DNA from: Alphaproteobacteria bacterium
GTDB lineage: Bacteria > Pseudomonadota > Alphaproteobacteria > Rhizobiales > Xanthobacteraceae
Length of the DNA: 62,155 nucleotides
Reading direction: 5' to 3'
NCBI GenBank assembly: GCA_026400395.1
Contig: JAPLPD010000174.1
Span: forward strand, 1 to 62,155
The notes below the pieces were generated by a model. That model searched no databases, was not told the origin of the DNA, and saw nothing but the letters and a program-made list of their open reading frames with translations. Made by a program: the position numbers and the translations under genes. Of this stretch, positions 34,845 through 44,891 are shown in pieces. Positions within the stretch are counted from its first letter, which is position 1; every line of letters starts with the position of its first letter.

Positions 34845-35687
34845 ATGCACGCCGACCTTGCCAAGACCATCGACGACGCCTTCGAGAAGCGAAACGACTA
34901 CACTCCCGCGACCAAAGGGCCGGTGCGCGAAGCCGTGGACACGGCGCTCGACCTGCTCGATAGCGGCAAGGCGCGCGTCGCGGAGCGCGGCGGCAACGGC
35001 ACCTGGACGGTCAACCAGTGGCTCAAGAAGGCCGTGCTGCTGTCGTTCCGGCTTCGCGACAACGGCCCGATCATCGGCGCGGCCGGCGACTCGGCCTGGT
35101 GGGACAAAGTGCCGACCAAGTTCGAAGGCTGGTCCGACGAACGTTTCAAGGAAGCCGGGTTCCGCACCGTGCCCGGCAGCATCGTCCGGCGCTCGGCGTA
35201 TATCGCGCCGAACGTGGTGCTGATGCCGTCGTTCGTGAATCTCGGCGCCTACGTCGATTCCGGCACCATGGTGGACACTTGGGCCACCGTCGGCTCATGC
35301 GCGCAGATCGGTAAGAACTGCCATCTCTCCGGCGGCACCGGCATCGGCGGCGTGCTCGAGCCTCTGCAGGCCGGCCCTGTCATCATCGAGGACAATTGCT
35401 TCATCGGCGCGCGCGCCGAGGTGGCGGAGGGCGTGATCGTTCGCGAAGGCTCGGTGCTGGCGATGGGCGTCTATCTCGGCGCCTCGACCAAGATCATCGA
35501 CCGCGCCACCGGCGAAGTGTTCCAGGGCGAGGTGCCGCCCTACTCGGTCGTGGTCTCCGGCACCATGCCGAGCAAGCCGCTGCCGAACGGGCAACCGAGC
35601 CCGAGTCTCTACTGCGCCGTGATCGTCAAGCGCGTCGATGAAAAGACCCGCTCCAAGACCAGCATCAACGAACTGCTGCGGGATTGA
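34845..35687 (+). CDS. dapD: 2,3,4,5-tetrahydropyridine-2,6-dicarboxylate N-succinyltransferase
   Basis: 280 aa, the length of DapD. It has an N-terminal helical part ([15 protein letters not shown]), then left-handed beta-helix hexapeptides ([39 protein letters not shown]), ending [19 protein letters not shown]. It catalyses the succinylation step of the diaminopimelate/lysine route. With dapE, two genes downstream, it marks the succinylase branch. The RBS (GGGGA) is well placed before 34845. Confidence 0.97.
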   Translation: MHADLAKTIDDAFEKRNDYTPATKGPVREAVDTALDLLDSGKARVAERGGNGTWTVNQWLKKAVLLSFRLRDNGPIIGAAGDSAWWDKVPTKFEGWSDERFKEAGFRTVPGSIVRRSAYIAPNVVLMPSFVNLGAYVDSGTMVDTWATVGSCAQIGKNCHLSGGTGIGGVLEPLQAGPVIIEDNCFIGARAEVAEGVIVREGSVLAMGVYLGASTKIIDRATGEVFQGEVPPYSVVVSGTMPSKPLPNGQPSPSLYCAVIVKRVDEKTRSKTSINELLRD

Positions 35688-35759
35688 TCGCGAGGCCCTT
35701 TCACCGCCATGCGCGGCGGGATAGATTCAATCCGTCGCGGCGCATGACAGGGGCAGACG

Positions 35760-36221
35760 ATGGATTGGGGATCTCTTTTCTTCAAGTTCAACGGACGCAT
35801 CAACCGCGCCAAATACTGGCTGGCGGCGCTGGTCTATTGCGTCATCAATCTGGTTCTCTACGTTCTCGGCGCGGTCACCGACAGCGCGGCGGTGCAGGCA
35901 CTCAACAGCATGGTCGGGATCGTGATTCTGATCACCAGTGTCGCCATAGGCATCAAACGCCTGCATGACCGCGACAAGTCCGGCTGGTATCTGCTGCTGT
36001 TCTATGTGGTGCCCGGCATTCTGATGACGGCCGCCGTCGGCATGTACGTGACGATGGAGGACGCGACGCTCGTTTCTACTGTCCTTGGCCTCGCGACAGT
36101 GGCCATCGGCGTTTGGGCTTTCGTCGAGTTGGGCTGTCTGCGCGGCACCGTCGGCCCTAATCACTACGGACCCGATCCGATCGCGCCGCCCGCCGTACTG
36201 CCCACGCGCCCGCCGGTTTGA
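35760..36221 (+). CDS. DUF805-family membrane protein
   Basis: 153 aa, ATG with AGGGGC upstream. It begins WGSLFFKFNGRINRAKYWL, the conserved DUF805 start, then four hydrophobic segments and the motif IKRLHDRDKSGWYLLLFYVVPG. The cytoplasmic tail is Pro-rich (PIAPPAVLPTRPPV). Function unknown. It sits between dapD and dapE, as in many Bradyrhizobium relatives, so it probably follows their transcription. Confidence 0.9.
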   Translation: MDWGSLFFKFNGRINRAKYWLAALVYCVINLVLYVLGAVTDSAAVQALNSMVGIVILITSVAIGIKRLHDRDKSGWYLLLFYVVPGILMTAAVGMYVTMEDATLVSTVLGLATVAIGVWAFVELGCLRGTVGPNHYGPDPIAPPAVLPTRPPV

Positions 36222-36269
36222 GCGCTCACGCATTGACGCAGGCAGCGTCCCGCCGGATAAAGTCTGTGC

Positions 36270-37433
36270 ATGACAAGCCCCGCCGATCCAATCGCCATCG
36301 CCCGTGACCTGCTGCGCTGCCCGTCGGTGACTCCGGCGGAGGGCGGCGCGCTGACCTACCTCGAAGCCACGCTGAAGGGCGCTGGCTTCACCGTACACCG
36401 GATGACGTTCTCCGAGCCGGGCACCGCCGACGTCGAAAACCTCTACGCCCGTATCGGCACCAGCGGTCCGCATTTGATGTTCGCAGGCCACACCGACGTG
36501 GTGCCTCCGGGCGATCCCAACGCATGGTCGCACGCGCCGTTCTCGGGCGACATCGCCGACGGCGTGCTATTTGGCCGAGGCGCCGTGGACATGAAGGGCG
36601 CAATTGCTTGCAAGGTCGCAGCCGCGCTCGACCACCTCGCGGCCAACGGCGGCATTCCAAAGGGATCGATCTCGTTCCTGATCACCGGCGACGAGGAAAG
36701 CATCGCGGTCAACGGCAGTCCGAAGCTGTTGAGGTGGGCGGCGGCGCACGGCGAAAAGTTCGATCATTGCGTGCTGGGCGAACCGGGCAACGTCGATACG
36801 CTGGGCGACACCATCAAGCTTGGCCGCCGCGGTTCGCTGAACGGCGTGCTGGTCGTCACCGGCAAGATGGGCCACGTCGCCTATCCGCACCGCGCCGACA
36901 ATCCGGTGCGTGGTCTGGTGAAGCTGATGACCGCGTTGATGGATGAACCGCTCGACGCCGGCAGTCACAAATTCGATCCATCGAACCTGGAGTTCACCTC
37001 GATCGACATCGGCAACCCGACGGTGAATCTCATCCCCGGCACGGCACGCGCGCGCTTCAACATCCGCTTCAACGACTGCCACAGCTACGCGTCGCTGCAG
37101 GCGCTGGTCGAGCAGCGCGCGGCCAAGGCGGCCGGCAACAGCGTGAGGTGGAACATCGAGTGGGAGCCGTCGAACGCCGACGTGTTCTACACCGAGCCGA
37201 GCCCGTTCACCGACGTGGTGATCAAGGCGGTGGCCGAGGTGACGGGCCGGACGCCGAAGCTGTCCACCTCGGGCGGCACGTCGGACGCGCGCTTCATCAA
37301 AGACTATTGCCCGGTGGTTGAGTTCGGTCTGGTCGGTCAGACCATGCACGCCACCGACGAGCGCGTGCCGGTGGCGGACCTGCAAACCCTGACCGCGGTG
37401 TACCGGCGCATTCTCGACAATTATTTCCGCTGA
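36270..37433 (+). CDS. dapE: Succinyl-diaminopimelate desuccinylase
   Basis: 387 aa M20-family peptidase. The zinc ligands are visible: His in [12 protein letters not shown], Asp in [10 protein letters not shown], Glu pair in ITGDEES, Glu in VLGEPGN, His in [14 protein letters not shown]. The dimerisation domain is in the middle ([21 protein letters not shown]). It removes succinate in the lysine pathway, completing the dapD branch. Confidence 0.96.
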   Translation: MTSPADPIAIARDLLRCPSVTPAEGGALTYLEATLKGAGFTVHRMTFSEPGTADVENLYARIGTSGPHLMFAGHTDVVPPGDPNAWSHAPFSGDIADGVLFGRGAVDMKGAIACKVAAALDHLAANGGIPKGSISFLITGDEESIAVNGSPKLLRWAAAHGEKFDHCVLGEPGNVDTLGDTIKLGRRGSLNGVLVVTGKMGHVAYPHRADNPVRGLVKLMTALMDEPLDAGSHKFDPSNLEFTSIDIGNPTVNLIPGTARARFNIRFNDCHSYASLQALVEQRAAKAAGNSVRWNIEWEPSNADVFYTEPSPFTDVVIKAVAEVTGRTPKLSTSGGTSDARFIKDYCPVVEFGLVGQTMHATDERVPVADLQTLTAVYRRILDNYFR

Positions 37434-37601
37434 TTTGAGCCGCGCGGCGCATCGTCCGCCGGTCGGCGAGCTCCGCGCCGTATCCGGCTCGACAGGCCCA
37501 GACAGGCCGTGCTTTCGTCGCCACAATTGATCGGTAGCCTTGGCGTATCATTGGCCGGTGGGCGCTGTGCTTCGATCAATGACAGTTTTATGGGATGTCC
37601 T

Positions 37602-38237
37602 ATGAAGCCGTGGGCTTCGTGGCTCATTACGTTGGCTGGAGGCGCGCTGGTCGTCGCGGCCTTCGTTGCGCTCCTCGCCGGCGACCATCGCGAGGCGATC
37701 GACGACGCTTTCGCAAGACTGCGGATGCCGTCATGGGGCACCGCTCCGGTTTCGGTGGGCCAAGGCTCCGGGTCACAAAGCAGCACGACCGGGCCGAAGG
37801 GCGATCCCGGAGAGCGCGGATTGCGCGGACCGCAAGGCGAAGCCGGCACGGCGGGCAGTCCGGGGCCAAGAGGAGAGCCGGGGCCGCCGGGGCCGAAAGG
37901 CGATGCAGGCGCTGCGGGACCAAAGGGAGAGCCTGGAGCGCAGGGACCAAAGGGTGAGCCGGACGCTGCCGGCGCAAAGGGCGACGCTGGACCACAAGGC
38001 CCCAAAGGCGACGCGGGGACTAAGGGAGAGCCGGGCGGCGGCAGCGCGGGCACGGCAATGCGCGTGCTGCGTGGCAGCGCCGTCAACACCTGCCAGCCGG
38101 ACGAGACGATGATCAGCGCCTATTGCGTCAGTTCGGCGACCGAGATCACCGCGCCGCCGACGATCGTTCCGCCGCGCGGGGCGAAGTGCTCCGCCCTCCT
38201 CAACATGACCGTCGTGATCGTCTGCGCAAAGCTTTAA
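37602..38237 (+). CDS. Collagen-like (Gly-X-Y repeat) membrane-anchored protein
   Basis: 211 aa from the ATG at 37602 ([14 protein letters not shown]); an ATG at 37590 adds four residues. One membrane segment at residues about 5-25, then a linker, then Gly-X-Y triplets from about residue 65 to 145 (pieces [19 protein letters not shown] and [19 protein letters not shown]), then a C-terminal Cys-containing head ([22 protein letters not shown]). Bacterial collagen-like proteins form trimeric stalks on the cell surface. It lies between dapE and truA, which are core genes. Confidence 0.88.
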   Translation: MKPWASWLITLAGGALVVAAFVALLAGDHREAIDDAFARLRMPSWGTAPVSVGQGSGSQSSTTGPKGDPGERGLRGPQGEAGTAGSPGPRGEPGPPGPKGDAGAAGPKGEPGAQGPKGEPDAAGAKGDAGPQGPKGDAGTKGEPGGGSAGTAMRVLRGSAVNTCQPDETMISAYCVSSATEITAPPTIVPPRGAKCSALLNMTVVIVCAKL

Positions 38238-38246
38238 CGCTCGCGC

Positions 38247-38984
38247 TCAGTAATCCACGCGGACCAGATAAAGCCCGTCGGGCGGCGCCACCGGCCCGCA
38301 GGCCGAGCGGTCGCAGGCAGCGAGCGCCGCGGCAAGATCGCCGGCGCTCCATTTGCCGTCGCCGACCAGCACCAGCGAGCCGACCAGCGAGCGCACCTGA
38401 TTGTGCAGGAAAGAACGCGCCACGGCGCTGACGTGCACCTCATCGGCCACCCGCGATACGTCGAGCCGGTCGAGCGTCTTCACCGGCGACTTGGCCTGGC
38501 ATTCGGTCGAGCGGAATGTCGTGAAATCGTGTTTGCCGACCAGGCGCTGCGCCGCGCCGTGCATGGCCGCGTCGTCGAGCCGGCGCGGCACCCGCCAGGC
38601 GCGCCCGCGCTCAAGGGCAAGATCGGGACGACGGTTGCCGATGCGATAGAGGTAATGCCGCCGCACCGCTGAACGGCGCGCGTCGAAATCCGGCGCCACC
38701 TGCTCCGCCGACAGCACCGCCACCGGATGCGGCCGCAGATGTGCGTTGAGCGCATCGCGGATGGTGTCGGGCGTGCGCTCGCTCGCCAGATCGAAATGCG
38801 CGACCTGACCGAGCGCATGAACGCCGGCGTCTGTGCGGCCCGCACCCTGCACCATCACCTTCTCGCCGGTGAATGCCTCGACCGCCTGCATCAGCGTGCG
38901 CTGCACTGACGGCGCATTGTCCTGGTACTGCCAGCCGGCGAACGGCGCACCGTCGTACTCGACGAGGATTTTGTAGCGGGGCAT
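38247..38984 (-). CDS. truA: tRNA pseudouridine(38-40) synthase
   Basis: 245 aa, the size of TruA. The catalytic Asp is in [19 protein letters not shown]. Further marks are [19 protein letters not shown] at the start and [17 protein letters not shown] at the end. Modifies U38-40 in the anticodon arm. The start (38984) is 4 bp downstream of the fmt stop, so both are in one operon with def. Confidence 0.97.
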   Translation of the reverse strand: MPRYKILVEYDGAPFAGWQYQDNAPSVQRTLMQAVEAFTGEKVMVQGAGRTDAGVHALGQVAHFDLASERTPDTIRDALNAHLRPHPVAVLSAEQVAPDFDARRSAVRRHYLYRIGNRRPDLALERGRAWRVPRRLDDAAMHGAAQRLVGKHDFTTFRSTECQAKSPVKTLDRLDVSRVADEVHVSAVARSFLHNQVRSLVGSLVLVGDGKWSAGDLAAALAACDRSACGPVAPPDGLYLVRVDY

Positions 38985-38988
38985 GGCG

Positions 38989-39927
38989 TCAGCTTATCGC
39001 CGAGCCGGACCGGATCGGCGTGCCGCGCAGGAATTCGTCGGCCGGCATCGGACGGCCACCGGCCTTCTGCAATTCGACGATGCGCACCGCTCCGCCGTTG
39101 CAGGCGACGGTGAGGCCGTCATCGAGCGCGGTGCCGGGCGAACCGCTGCCCTCGCCCTTCATCGTGCGCAGCACCTTCACGCGGCTGCCGGCCAGTTCGC
39201 ACCACGCACCGGGAAACGGCGACAGCCCGCGGACGTGATCGTGCACCGCCTGCCACGGCTTGCTCCAGTCGATCCGCGTCTCTGCCTTGTCGATCTTTTG
39301 AGCATAGGTCACGCCCGCCGCCGGCTGCGGCTTGAACCGCAATTCGCGGCCCTCCAGCGCGGTGAGCGCGCGGCCCATCAAATCGGCGCCGAGACGGGCC
39401 AGCGTGTCGTGCAACTGTCCGGCGGTCATGTTGGGTCCGATCGGGACCCGTTCGATCATCGGCTTGTTGTCCATGACGATGTCGCCGGTGTCGAGCCCCA
39501 CGTCCATCCGCATCACGGTGACGCCGCTCTCGGGATCACCTGCCATGATCGCCCGATTGATCGGCGCGGCGCCGCGCCAACGCGGCAGCAGCGACGCATG
39601 CAGGTTGAAGCAGCCTAGCTCCGGCGTATCGAGGATCGCCTTCGGCAGGATCAGGCCATACGCCACCACGATCGCGGCGTCTGCCTCATGAGACGCGAAC
39701 GTCGCCTGGGTGTCGGCGCCCCGCAAAGACGCGGGGGTGTGCACGGCAAGACCGAGCCGCTTCGCCTCGCGCTCAACCGGCGACGGCTGCAACTCCAGCC
39801 CGCGGCGGCCGCCGGGCTTTGCCGCCCGCGTGTAGACCGCCGCGATGTCGTGGCCCTGACCGGCAAGCTCGAGCAGCGTCGGCACGGCGAAATCCGGCGT
39901 GCCCATGAAGATCAGGCGAAGTGACAT
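38989..39927 (-). CDS. fmt: Methionyl-tRNA formyltransferase
   Basis: 312 aa. The N-terminal hydrolase fold shows [18 protein letters not shown], the formyl-folate site [22 protein letters not shown] and the following [13 protein letters not shown]. The C-terminal domain starts at about residue 205. It formylates initiator Met-tRNA; Def (39995) removes the formyl group later. Order on this strand is def, fmt, truA. Confidence 0.97.
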   Translation of the reverse strand: MSLRLIFMGTPDFAVPTLLELAGQGHDIAAVYTRAAKPGGRRGLELQPSPVEREAKRLGLAVHTPASLRGADTQATFASHEADAAIVVAYGLILPKAILDTPELGCFNLHASLLPRWRGAAPINRAIMAGDPESGVTVMRMDVGLDTGDIVMDNKPMIERVPIGPNMTAGQLHDTLARLGADLMGRALTALEGRELRFKPQPAAGVTYAQKIDKAETRIDWSKPWQAVHDHVRGLSPFPGAWCELAGSRVKVLRTMKGEGSGSPGTALDDGLTVACNGGAVRIVELQKAGGRPMPADEFLRGTPIRSGSAIS

Positions 39928-39994
39928 TTCATCAACCTATGCTGTCTCGCTTCGCCTTCACCGTGCGTCGGGGCGCGCTTGCGCTCCCCGGCAT

Positions 39995-40531
39995 CTACTC
40001 CGCCGCGCGATCGCCGGGCAGCTTGCCGAGCTTTGCCGCCTTGGTGAACTTCTTGATGACGCGGTCGCGCTTAAGCTTGGAGATATGGTCGATGAACAGC
40101 ACGCCGTTGAGATGATCAATCTCGTGCTGGATGCAGGTCGCCAGCAGGCCGCCGGCATTGACCTCGTGCTGCCGGCCTTCCAGGTCGAGATAGCGGATCT
40201 TCACCTGGGCCGGCCGCGAGACATCCTCGTAATACTCCGGAATCGAAAGACAGCCCTCTTCGTGGATATTCTGGTCCTTGGATTCGTCGATCAACTCGGG
40301 ATTGATGAACACCTGCGGCTCTTTCGGATCGTCCTTCTTGGCCAGGTCCATCGTGACGATGCGCTTGGGCTCGCCGATCTGGATCGCGGCAAGGCCGATG
40401 CCCGGCGCCGCGTACATGGTCTCGAACATCTCCTCGACCAGTTGCCGCGTCGCCGCGTCGATCTTGACCACGGGCGTGGAAACCTGCCGCAGCCGCTTGT
40501 CCGGCAAAATCAATATGTCGCGCACCGCCAT
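39995..40531 (-). CDS. def: Peptide deformylase
   Basis: 178 aa from the ATG at 40531 ([18 protein letters not shown]); an in-frame extension to 40567 is not needed. The three motifs are [17 protein letters not shown] and QHEIDHLNG, which hold the iron ligands Cys, His, His and the catalytic Glu. It removes the N-formyl group from new proteins. Divergent from rmuC. Confidence 0.97.
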   Translation of the reverse strand: MAVRDILILPDKRLRQVSTPVVKIDAATRQLVEEMFETMYAAPGIGLAAIQIGEPKRIVTMDLAKKDDPKEPQVFINPELIDESKDQNIHEEGCLSIPEYYEDVSRPAQVKIRYLDLEGRQHEVNAGGLLATCIQHEIDHLNGVLFIDHISKLKRDRVIKKFTKAAKLGKLPGDRAAE

Positions 40532-40640
40532 GGTGGGCGATGTAAGGGCTGGACTTCGCCCGGTCAATGTGTTCTGTGTTTGTTCTTATTCACAATTTGG
40601 GCTCGGCCTCCGGCCTGAGCGAATCGCGTAAGAGACTCCC

Positions 40641-41750
40641 ATGGAAACTGCCCTTCTCGTCGTGCTGGGACTGGTGGCCGGCCTCGCCATCGCAGGGCTG
40701 GCGGTGTTCGTCGGCCGTTCGCGCAAGCCGGAGGCCGATCCCGCCGCCCACCCCGCGGTCCTGCTCGCCGACCAGCGCATTGTCGAGTTAGGGGCCCGGG
40801 TCCAGCAGATGGGCGAGTTGCTGGCCAAGGCGCAGACCCAGCTTCAAAGCTCGGTCCACGAGCGGCTCGACGCCGTGACGCTTCATCTCGGCACCTCGAT
40901 GCAAACCGCGTCCAAGAACACCACCGACAACCTGCAGAAGCTGAACGAAAGACTCGCGGTCATCGATCACGCCCAGAAGGGCCTGACCGACCTCACCTCC
41001 CAAGTCACGTCACTGCGCAACGTGTTGTCGAACAAGCAGACACGCGGTGCGTTCGGCCAGGGCCGGATGGAGGCGATCATCCAGGACGGGCTGCCGAAGG
41101 GCTCGTACGAATTCCAGTTCACCCTGAAGAACGGCAAGCGGCCCGACTGCGTCGTCATGCTCCCCGATCAGCGCCCGCTGGTGATCGACGCAAAATTCCC
41201 GCTCGAAGCAGTGACTGCTTATCGCGACGGCAAGACCGAGGACGAACGCAAGTTCGCGGCCCAGCGCGTCCGCCAGGACGTGATGAAGCATATCAACGAC
41301 ATCGCCGAGAAATACCTCTGCCCCGGCGAAACGCAGGACACGGCGCTGATGTTCGTGCCATCCGAATCGGTCTACGCCGAATTGCATGACGGCTTCGACG
41401 ACATCGTGCAGAAGGCTTACCGCGCCCAGGTGATGATGGTGTCGCCAACGCTGCTCATGCTTGCGATCCAGGTGATCCAGCAGATCCAAAAGGATTCGCA
41501 GATGCGCGAGGCCACCGACCTGATCCGCACCGAGGTCGGTCACATGATGAAGGACGTGAAGCTCCTCAGCGACCGGGTGCGCAAGTTGCAGATGCATTTC
41601 GGCCAGGCCGGCGAAGACCTCAACACCATCATGACCTCCGCCAGTAAGATTGAGAAACGCGCATCGCGCATCGAAGAGCTCGAATTCGACGAAGCGCCGG
41701 CGCCAAGCGCCATCGCCGGGGCGGTTCGGAAAATTCAAGCGGCCGAGTAA
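40641..41750 (+). CDS. rmuC: DNA recombination protein RmuC
   Basis: 369 aa, with an N-terminal membrane anchor (ALLVVLGLVAGLAIAGLAVFVG), a coiled coil (about 35-115), then the nuclease-like domain: RNVLSNKQTRGAFGQGRMEAI, DCVVMLPDQRPLVIDAKFPLEA, MFVPSESVYAELHDGF. The Asp/Lys of VIDAKFP fit the restriction-endonuclease-like core. RmuC limits inversions at short repeats. Divergent from def. Confidence 0.93.
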   Translation: METALLVVLGLVAGLAIAGLAVFVGRSRKPEADPAAHPAVLLADQRIVELGARVQQMGELLAKAQTQLQSSVHERLDAVTLHLGTSMQTASKNTTDNLQKLNERLAVIDHAQKGLTDLTSQVTSLRNVLSNKQTRGAFGQGRMEAIIQDGLPKGSYEFQFTLKNGKRPDCVVMLPDQRPLVIDAKFPLEAVTAYRDGKTEDERKFAAQRVRQDVMKHINDIAEKYLCPGETQDTALMFVPSESVYAELHDGFDDIVQKAYRAQVMMVSPTLLMLAIQVIQQIQKDSQMREATDLIRTEVGHMMKDVKLLSDRVRKLQMHFGQAGEDLNTIMTSASKIEKRASRIEELEFDEAPAPSAIAGAVRKIQAAE

Positions 41751-41779
41751 TCCGGCATGACGGGGGTGTTTCCGACGAG

Positions 41780-43165
41780 ATGACAGCCGCCGCCGAGTCC
41801 AAATCCGCCAAGCCAGCGCCCGCCAAGCCTTCCTTCCGCGAAGCGTTCACCGTCTATCTCAAGCCCCGCGTGCTGATCGTTCTGTTCCTCGGCTTCGCGG
41901 CCGGGCTGCCGCTGGCGCTGTCGGGTTCGACCTTGCTGGTCTGGATGCGTGAGGCCGGCGTCGATCTCGGCACCATCGGATTGTTCGCGCTGGTCGGCAC
42001 GCCCTACACCATCAAGTTCCTTTGGGCTCCGGTGGTCGACGCGCTCGACGTGCCGCTGCTGTCGCGCCGGCTCGGCCGCCGCCGCGGCTGGCTCGTGCTT
42101 TCGCAACTACTGTTGATGGCGGCGATCGTTCTGCTCGCGTTCTGCAATCCCGCCGTCTCGCCCTGGTATCTGCTGTTCGGCGGCGCGCTGCTGGTGGCCG
42201 CGGCCTCGGCCACCCAGGACATCGTGATCGACGCCTTCCGCGTCGAGAGCCTGGATCCCAGCGAACAGGCTGCCGGCATGGCGTCCTACGTCGCCGCCTA
42301 CCGCATCGGCATGCTGATCTCCACCGCCGGCGCGTTGTTCGTGGTGACCGGATTCGAGGACTTGGGCTTCGGCAAGAACGCCGCCTGGACGATGGGCTAT
42401 ATCGTCATGGCAGGGTTCGTGCTGATCGGCATCGTGACCACCTTGATCGCGACCGAGCCGGGCCGCTCGGCAGAGGCGCGGGCCGATCGCGCCGAGCATG
42501 CCAACGAAAGCCCGATCAAGCGCGTGGCGCGCGCCGCCGTCGGCGCCTTCTCGGAATTCCTCTCGCGAGAGATGGCGCTGACCGCGCTGGCCTTCGTCAT
42601 CCTTTATAAATTCTGCGACGCCTTAGCCGGCGCCATGACGACACCGTTCGTGATCGATCTCGGCTTCAGCCGGAACGATTATGCCACCATCGTGAAGGGC
42701 GTTGGCCTCGCGGCCACCCTGATCGGCGGCTTTGCCGGCGGCTTTGTCGCCCGCGCCTACCCGCTGGCAACCAGCCTTTGGATCGGCGCGATCCTGCAGA
42801 TGATCTCGAACCTGGTGTTCACCGGGCTTGCGCTCGCCGGTCACAACTACTGGGCGCTGACCGCCGCGATCATCGCCGAGAACTTCACCGGGGCGATCGG
42901 CACGGTCATCTTCGTCGCCTACCTTTCGGCACTTTGCCAATCGCCGCTCCACACCGCGACGCAATACGCGCTACTCACAGCGCTGTCGGCGGTCGGCCGC
43001 ACGTATCTGTCATCGGGCGCGGGTTTTGTCGCCGAGGGCACCGGATGGGTGACGTTCTATGCCCTAAGCGCGCTGACCGCAGTGCCGAGTCTGTTGCTGC
43101 TGTTGTTGCTGCAATCGCGCGGGCATTTCGCCAGCCTCACGCCGTCCAAAACGGACGGCGAATAA
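41780..43165 (+). CDS. ampG: AmpG-family muropeptide MFS transporter
   Basis: 461 aa with about 12-14 membrane segments. Family marks: LFLGFAAGLPLALSGSTLLVWM, APVVDALDVPLLSRRLGRRRGW (MFS loop 2-3 motif) and ATQDIVIDAFRVESLDPSEQ, typical of AmpG. It imports anhydro-muropeptides for recycling of peptidoglycan and can affect beta-lactamase induction. Confidence 0.92.
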   Translation: MTAAAESKSAKPAPAKPSFREAFTVYLKPRVLIVLFLGFAAGLPLALSGSTLLVWMREAGVDLGTIGLFALVGTPYTIKFLWAPVVDALDVPLLSRRLGRRRGWLVLSQLLLMAAIVLLAFCNPAVSPWYLLFGGALLVAAASATQDIVIDAFRVESLDPSEQAAGMASYVAAYRIGMLISTAGALFVVTGFEDLGFGKNAAWTMGYIVMAGFVLIGIVTTLIATEPGRSAEARADRAEHANESPIKRVARAAVGAFSEFLSREMALTALAFVILYKFCDALAGAMTTPFVIDLGFSRNDYATIVKGVGLAATLIGGFAGGFVARAYPLATSLWIGAILQMISNLVFTGLALAGHNYWALTAAIIAENFTGAIGTVIFVAYLSALCQSPLHTATQYALLTALSAVGRTYLSSGAGFVAEGTGWVTFYALSALTAVPSLLLLLLLQSRGHFASLTPSKTDGE

Positions 43166-43176
43166 ACGTTCGCGCT

Positions 43177-43761
43177 TCAGCGCGCCGCGTACGTGGTCTC
43201 GTCAGGCGTTGCCGACCCTTCCGGGTCGGGCTCCAGGCCGCGCTGCGGAAACACCTGCCAGCGGTAGCGGCCATCCCATTCAAACAGCTCCCCGTCGCAA
43301 CGGTCCTTGCTCCAGACGTGGAGCAGGCGGAAATGCCAGCCGGTCCATTTCATTTCCTGGATGGTGCCGCAGTCGCCCGCATCGCTCACCTTGTGCGTCG
43401 AACTCAGCGTCCGGGTCTTGGCATCGAACCCAGGCGACGAAATGCTGAAGCCACCCTGAACCTTGCCGTCCTCCCAGCGGTCCACCGACACAAGCTGCGC
43501 GTCCTGCGGCCGTCCGACCGGCACCGCGAACAGGATGCTGCCGGCGTTGGCGTCGGATTGCCAGCACGCCACTTCGACGATCCGCAACCGGCTGCTCAGA
43601 AATTCGGAGCCGAGAACCCTGGCCTCGGACGCCGGCACCGTGCACTTCGCTTTGTTCAGGCCCGCTTCGATGACAGGACGCGGCAGCGCCGCATCCCAGC
43701 CGGCGCCGCCGGCGGCAGCCAGTGTCACGGTCAAAAGGGCTACGCCAACGGCTGTGGACAT
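43177..43761 (-). CDS. DUF1176-like exported protein
   Basis: 194 aa from the ATG at 43761 (GGAG upstream). Signal peptide STAVGVALLTVTLAAAGGAG. The body has paired Cys (KCTVPA, VACWQSD, DCGTIQEM, DRCDGELF) and the motif EMKWTGWHFRLLHVWSKDRC, which matches the DUF1176 family seen in Proteobacteria. The function is unknown; the protein probably acts in the periplasm. It is convergent with ampG and 12 bp away. Confidence 0.8.
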   Translation of the reverse strand: MSTAVGVALLTVTLAAAGGAGWDAALPRPVIEAGLNKAKCTVPASEARVLGSEFLSSRLRIVEVACWQSDANAGSILFAVPVGRPQDAQLVSVDRWEDGKVQGGFSISSPGFDAKTRTLSSTHKVSDAGDCGTIQEMKWTGWHFRLLHVWSKDRCDGELFEWDGRYRWQVFPQRGLEPDPEGSATPDETTYAAR

Positions 43762-43900
43762 GAAAATCTCCAGGCTTGGTGGCTCTCGTCCTGAAGCAAG
43801 AATCTGGCCGAAAACCGGTCCCGAACCGGCCAAACGATGATCCCGCCGGAATTGCAAGAAAGGGTTAAGGCCCAATCGGGCTCGCAGCCCTCCGAAGAGG

Positions 43901-44506
43901 CTAAAGCGGTGTCCGGCTACGGATCGCCGCCGAAAGAGTGCCCTCGTCGAGATAGTCCAACTCACCGCCGACCGGCACGCCGTGAGCCAGCCGCGTCACC
44001 GCCACCCCGGCGTCGTGCAAAAGATCGGTGATGTAGTGCGCGGTGGTCTGGCCATCCACCGTGGCGTTGAGCGCGACGATGATCTCCTTCACCGCGGGGT
44101 CGTGCGCCCGCGACACCAGCGCATCGATGGTCAAATCCTGCGGGCCGATGCCGTCGAGCGGCGACAGCGTTCCGCCGAGCACATGGTAGCGAGCGTTCAG
44201 CACCTCGGCGCGCTCCAGCGCCCAAAGATCGGCGACGTCGGCCACCACGACGATCACCGAGGGATCGCGCCGCGGGTCGGTGCACACCGTGCACGGATTC
44301 TGGCTATCGATGTTGCCGCAGGTCCGGCACACCTCGATCTTGTCGATCGCGGTCTGCAGCGCGGCGGCGAGCGGCGCCATCAGCGGCTCGCGCTTCTTGA
44401 TGAGATGCAGCGCCGCGCGCCGCGCCGAACGCGGCCCGAGCCCCGGCAGGCGCGCCAGCAACTGGATCAGGCGTTCGATCTCGGGTCCGGCGGTGGCTTT
44501 GGGCAT
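43901..44506 (-). CDS. recR: Recombination protein RecR
   Basis: 201 aa. The N-terminal helix-hairpin-helix is [16 protein letters not shown], the zinc finger is [16 protein letters not shown], and the Toprim domain has [17 protein letters not shown] with [16 protein letters not shown]. RecR works with RecF/RecO in gap repair. It forms the usual dnaX-ybaB-recR operon. Confidence 0.97.
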   Translation of the reverse strand: MPKATAGPEIERLIQLLARLPGLGPRSARRAALHLIKKREPLMAPLAAALQTAIDKIEVCRTCGNIDSQNPCTVCTDPRRDPSVIVVVADVADLWALERAEVLNARYHVLGGTLSPLDGIGPQDLTIDALVSRAHDPAVKEIIVALNATVDGQTTAHYITDLLHDAGVAVTRLAHGVPVGGELDYLDEGTLSAAIRSRTPL

Positions 44507-44567
44507 GGTCCGAAGTGCAATACAAAAAGGATGGCGCTGGCGGCGGCGTCAACGCCCGCATCGATTC

Positions 44568-44891
44568 TTAAAACGGCAGCTTCATCCCCGCTGGCAGCGA
44601 CAACCCGCCGGTCAGGCTTTTCATCTTGTCCTGCATCACGTCATCCGCCTTGCGGCGGGCGTCCGCGTGAGCGGTCACCAGCAGGTCTTCGAGGATTTCC
44701 TTTTCCTCCGGCTTGACCAGCGAGTCGTCAATCTTGACGCCCTTCATCTCGCCCTTGGCGGTCAGCTTGACGGTAACCAGCCCGCCACCGGCGGAGCCTT
44801 CAACCTCGATACGGTCGAGTTCGGCCTGCATCTCCTGCATCTTCGACTGCAGTTGCGCCGCCTGCTTCATCATCCCGAGAAAATCGGCCAT
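44568..44891 (-). CDS. YbaB/EbfC-family nucleoid-associated protein
   Basis: 107 aa. It starts MADFLGMMKQAAQLQSKMQE and has KLTAKGEMKGVKIDDSLVKP, the family signature. DNA-binding dimer. Its start overlaps the dnaX stop (TAATG). Confidence 0.95.
   Translation of the reverse strand: MADFLGMMKQAAQLQSKMQEMQAELDRIEVEGSAGGGLVTVKLTAKGEMKGVKIDDSLVKPEEKEILEDLLVTAHADARRKADDVMQDKMKSLTGGLSLPAGMKLPF

Noticed and set aside
37780-38040. Short tandem repeats that look like a CRISPR or satellite
   Set aside because: They are imperfect 9-base units coding Gly-X-Y triplets in an open frame.
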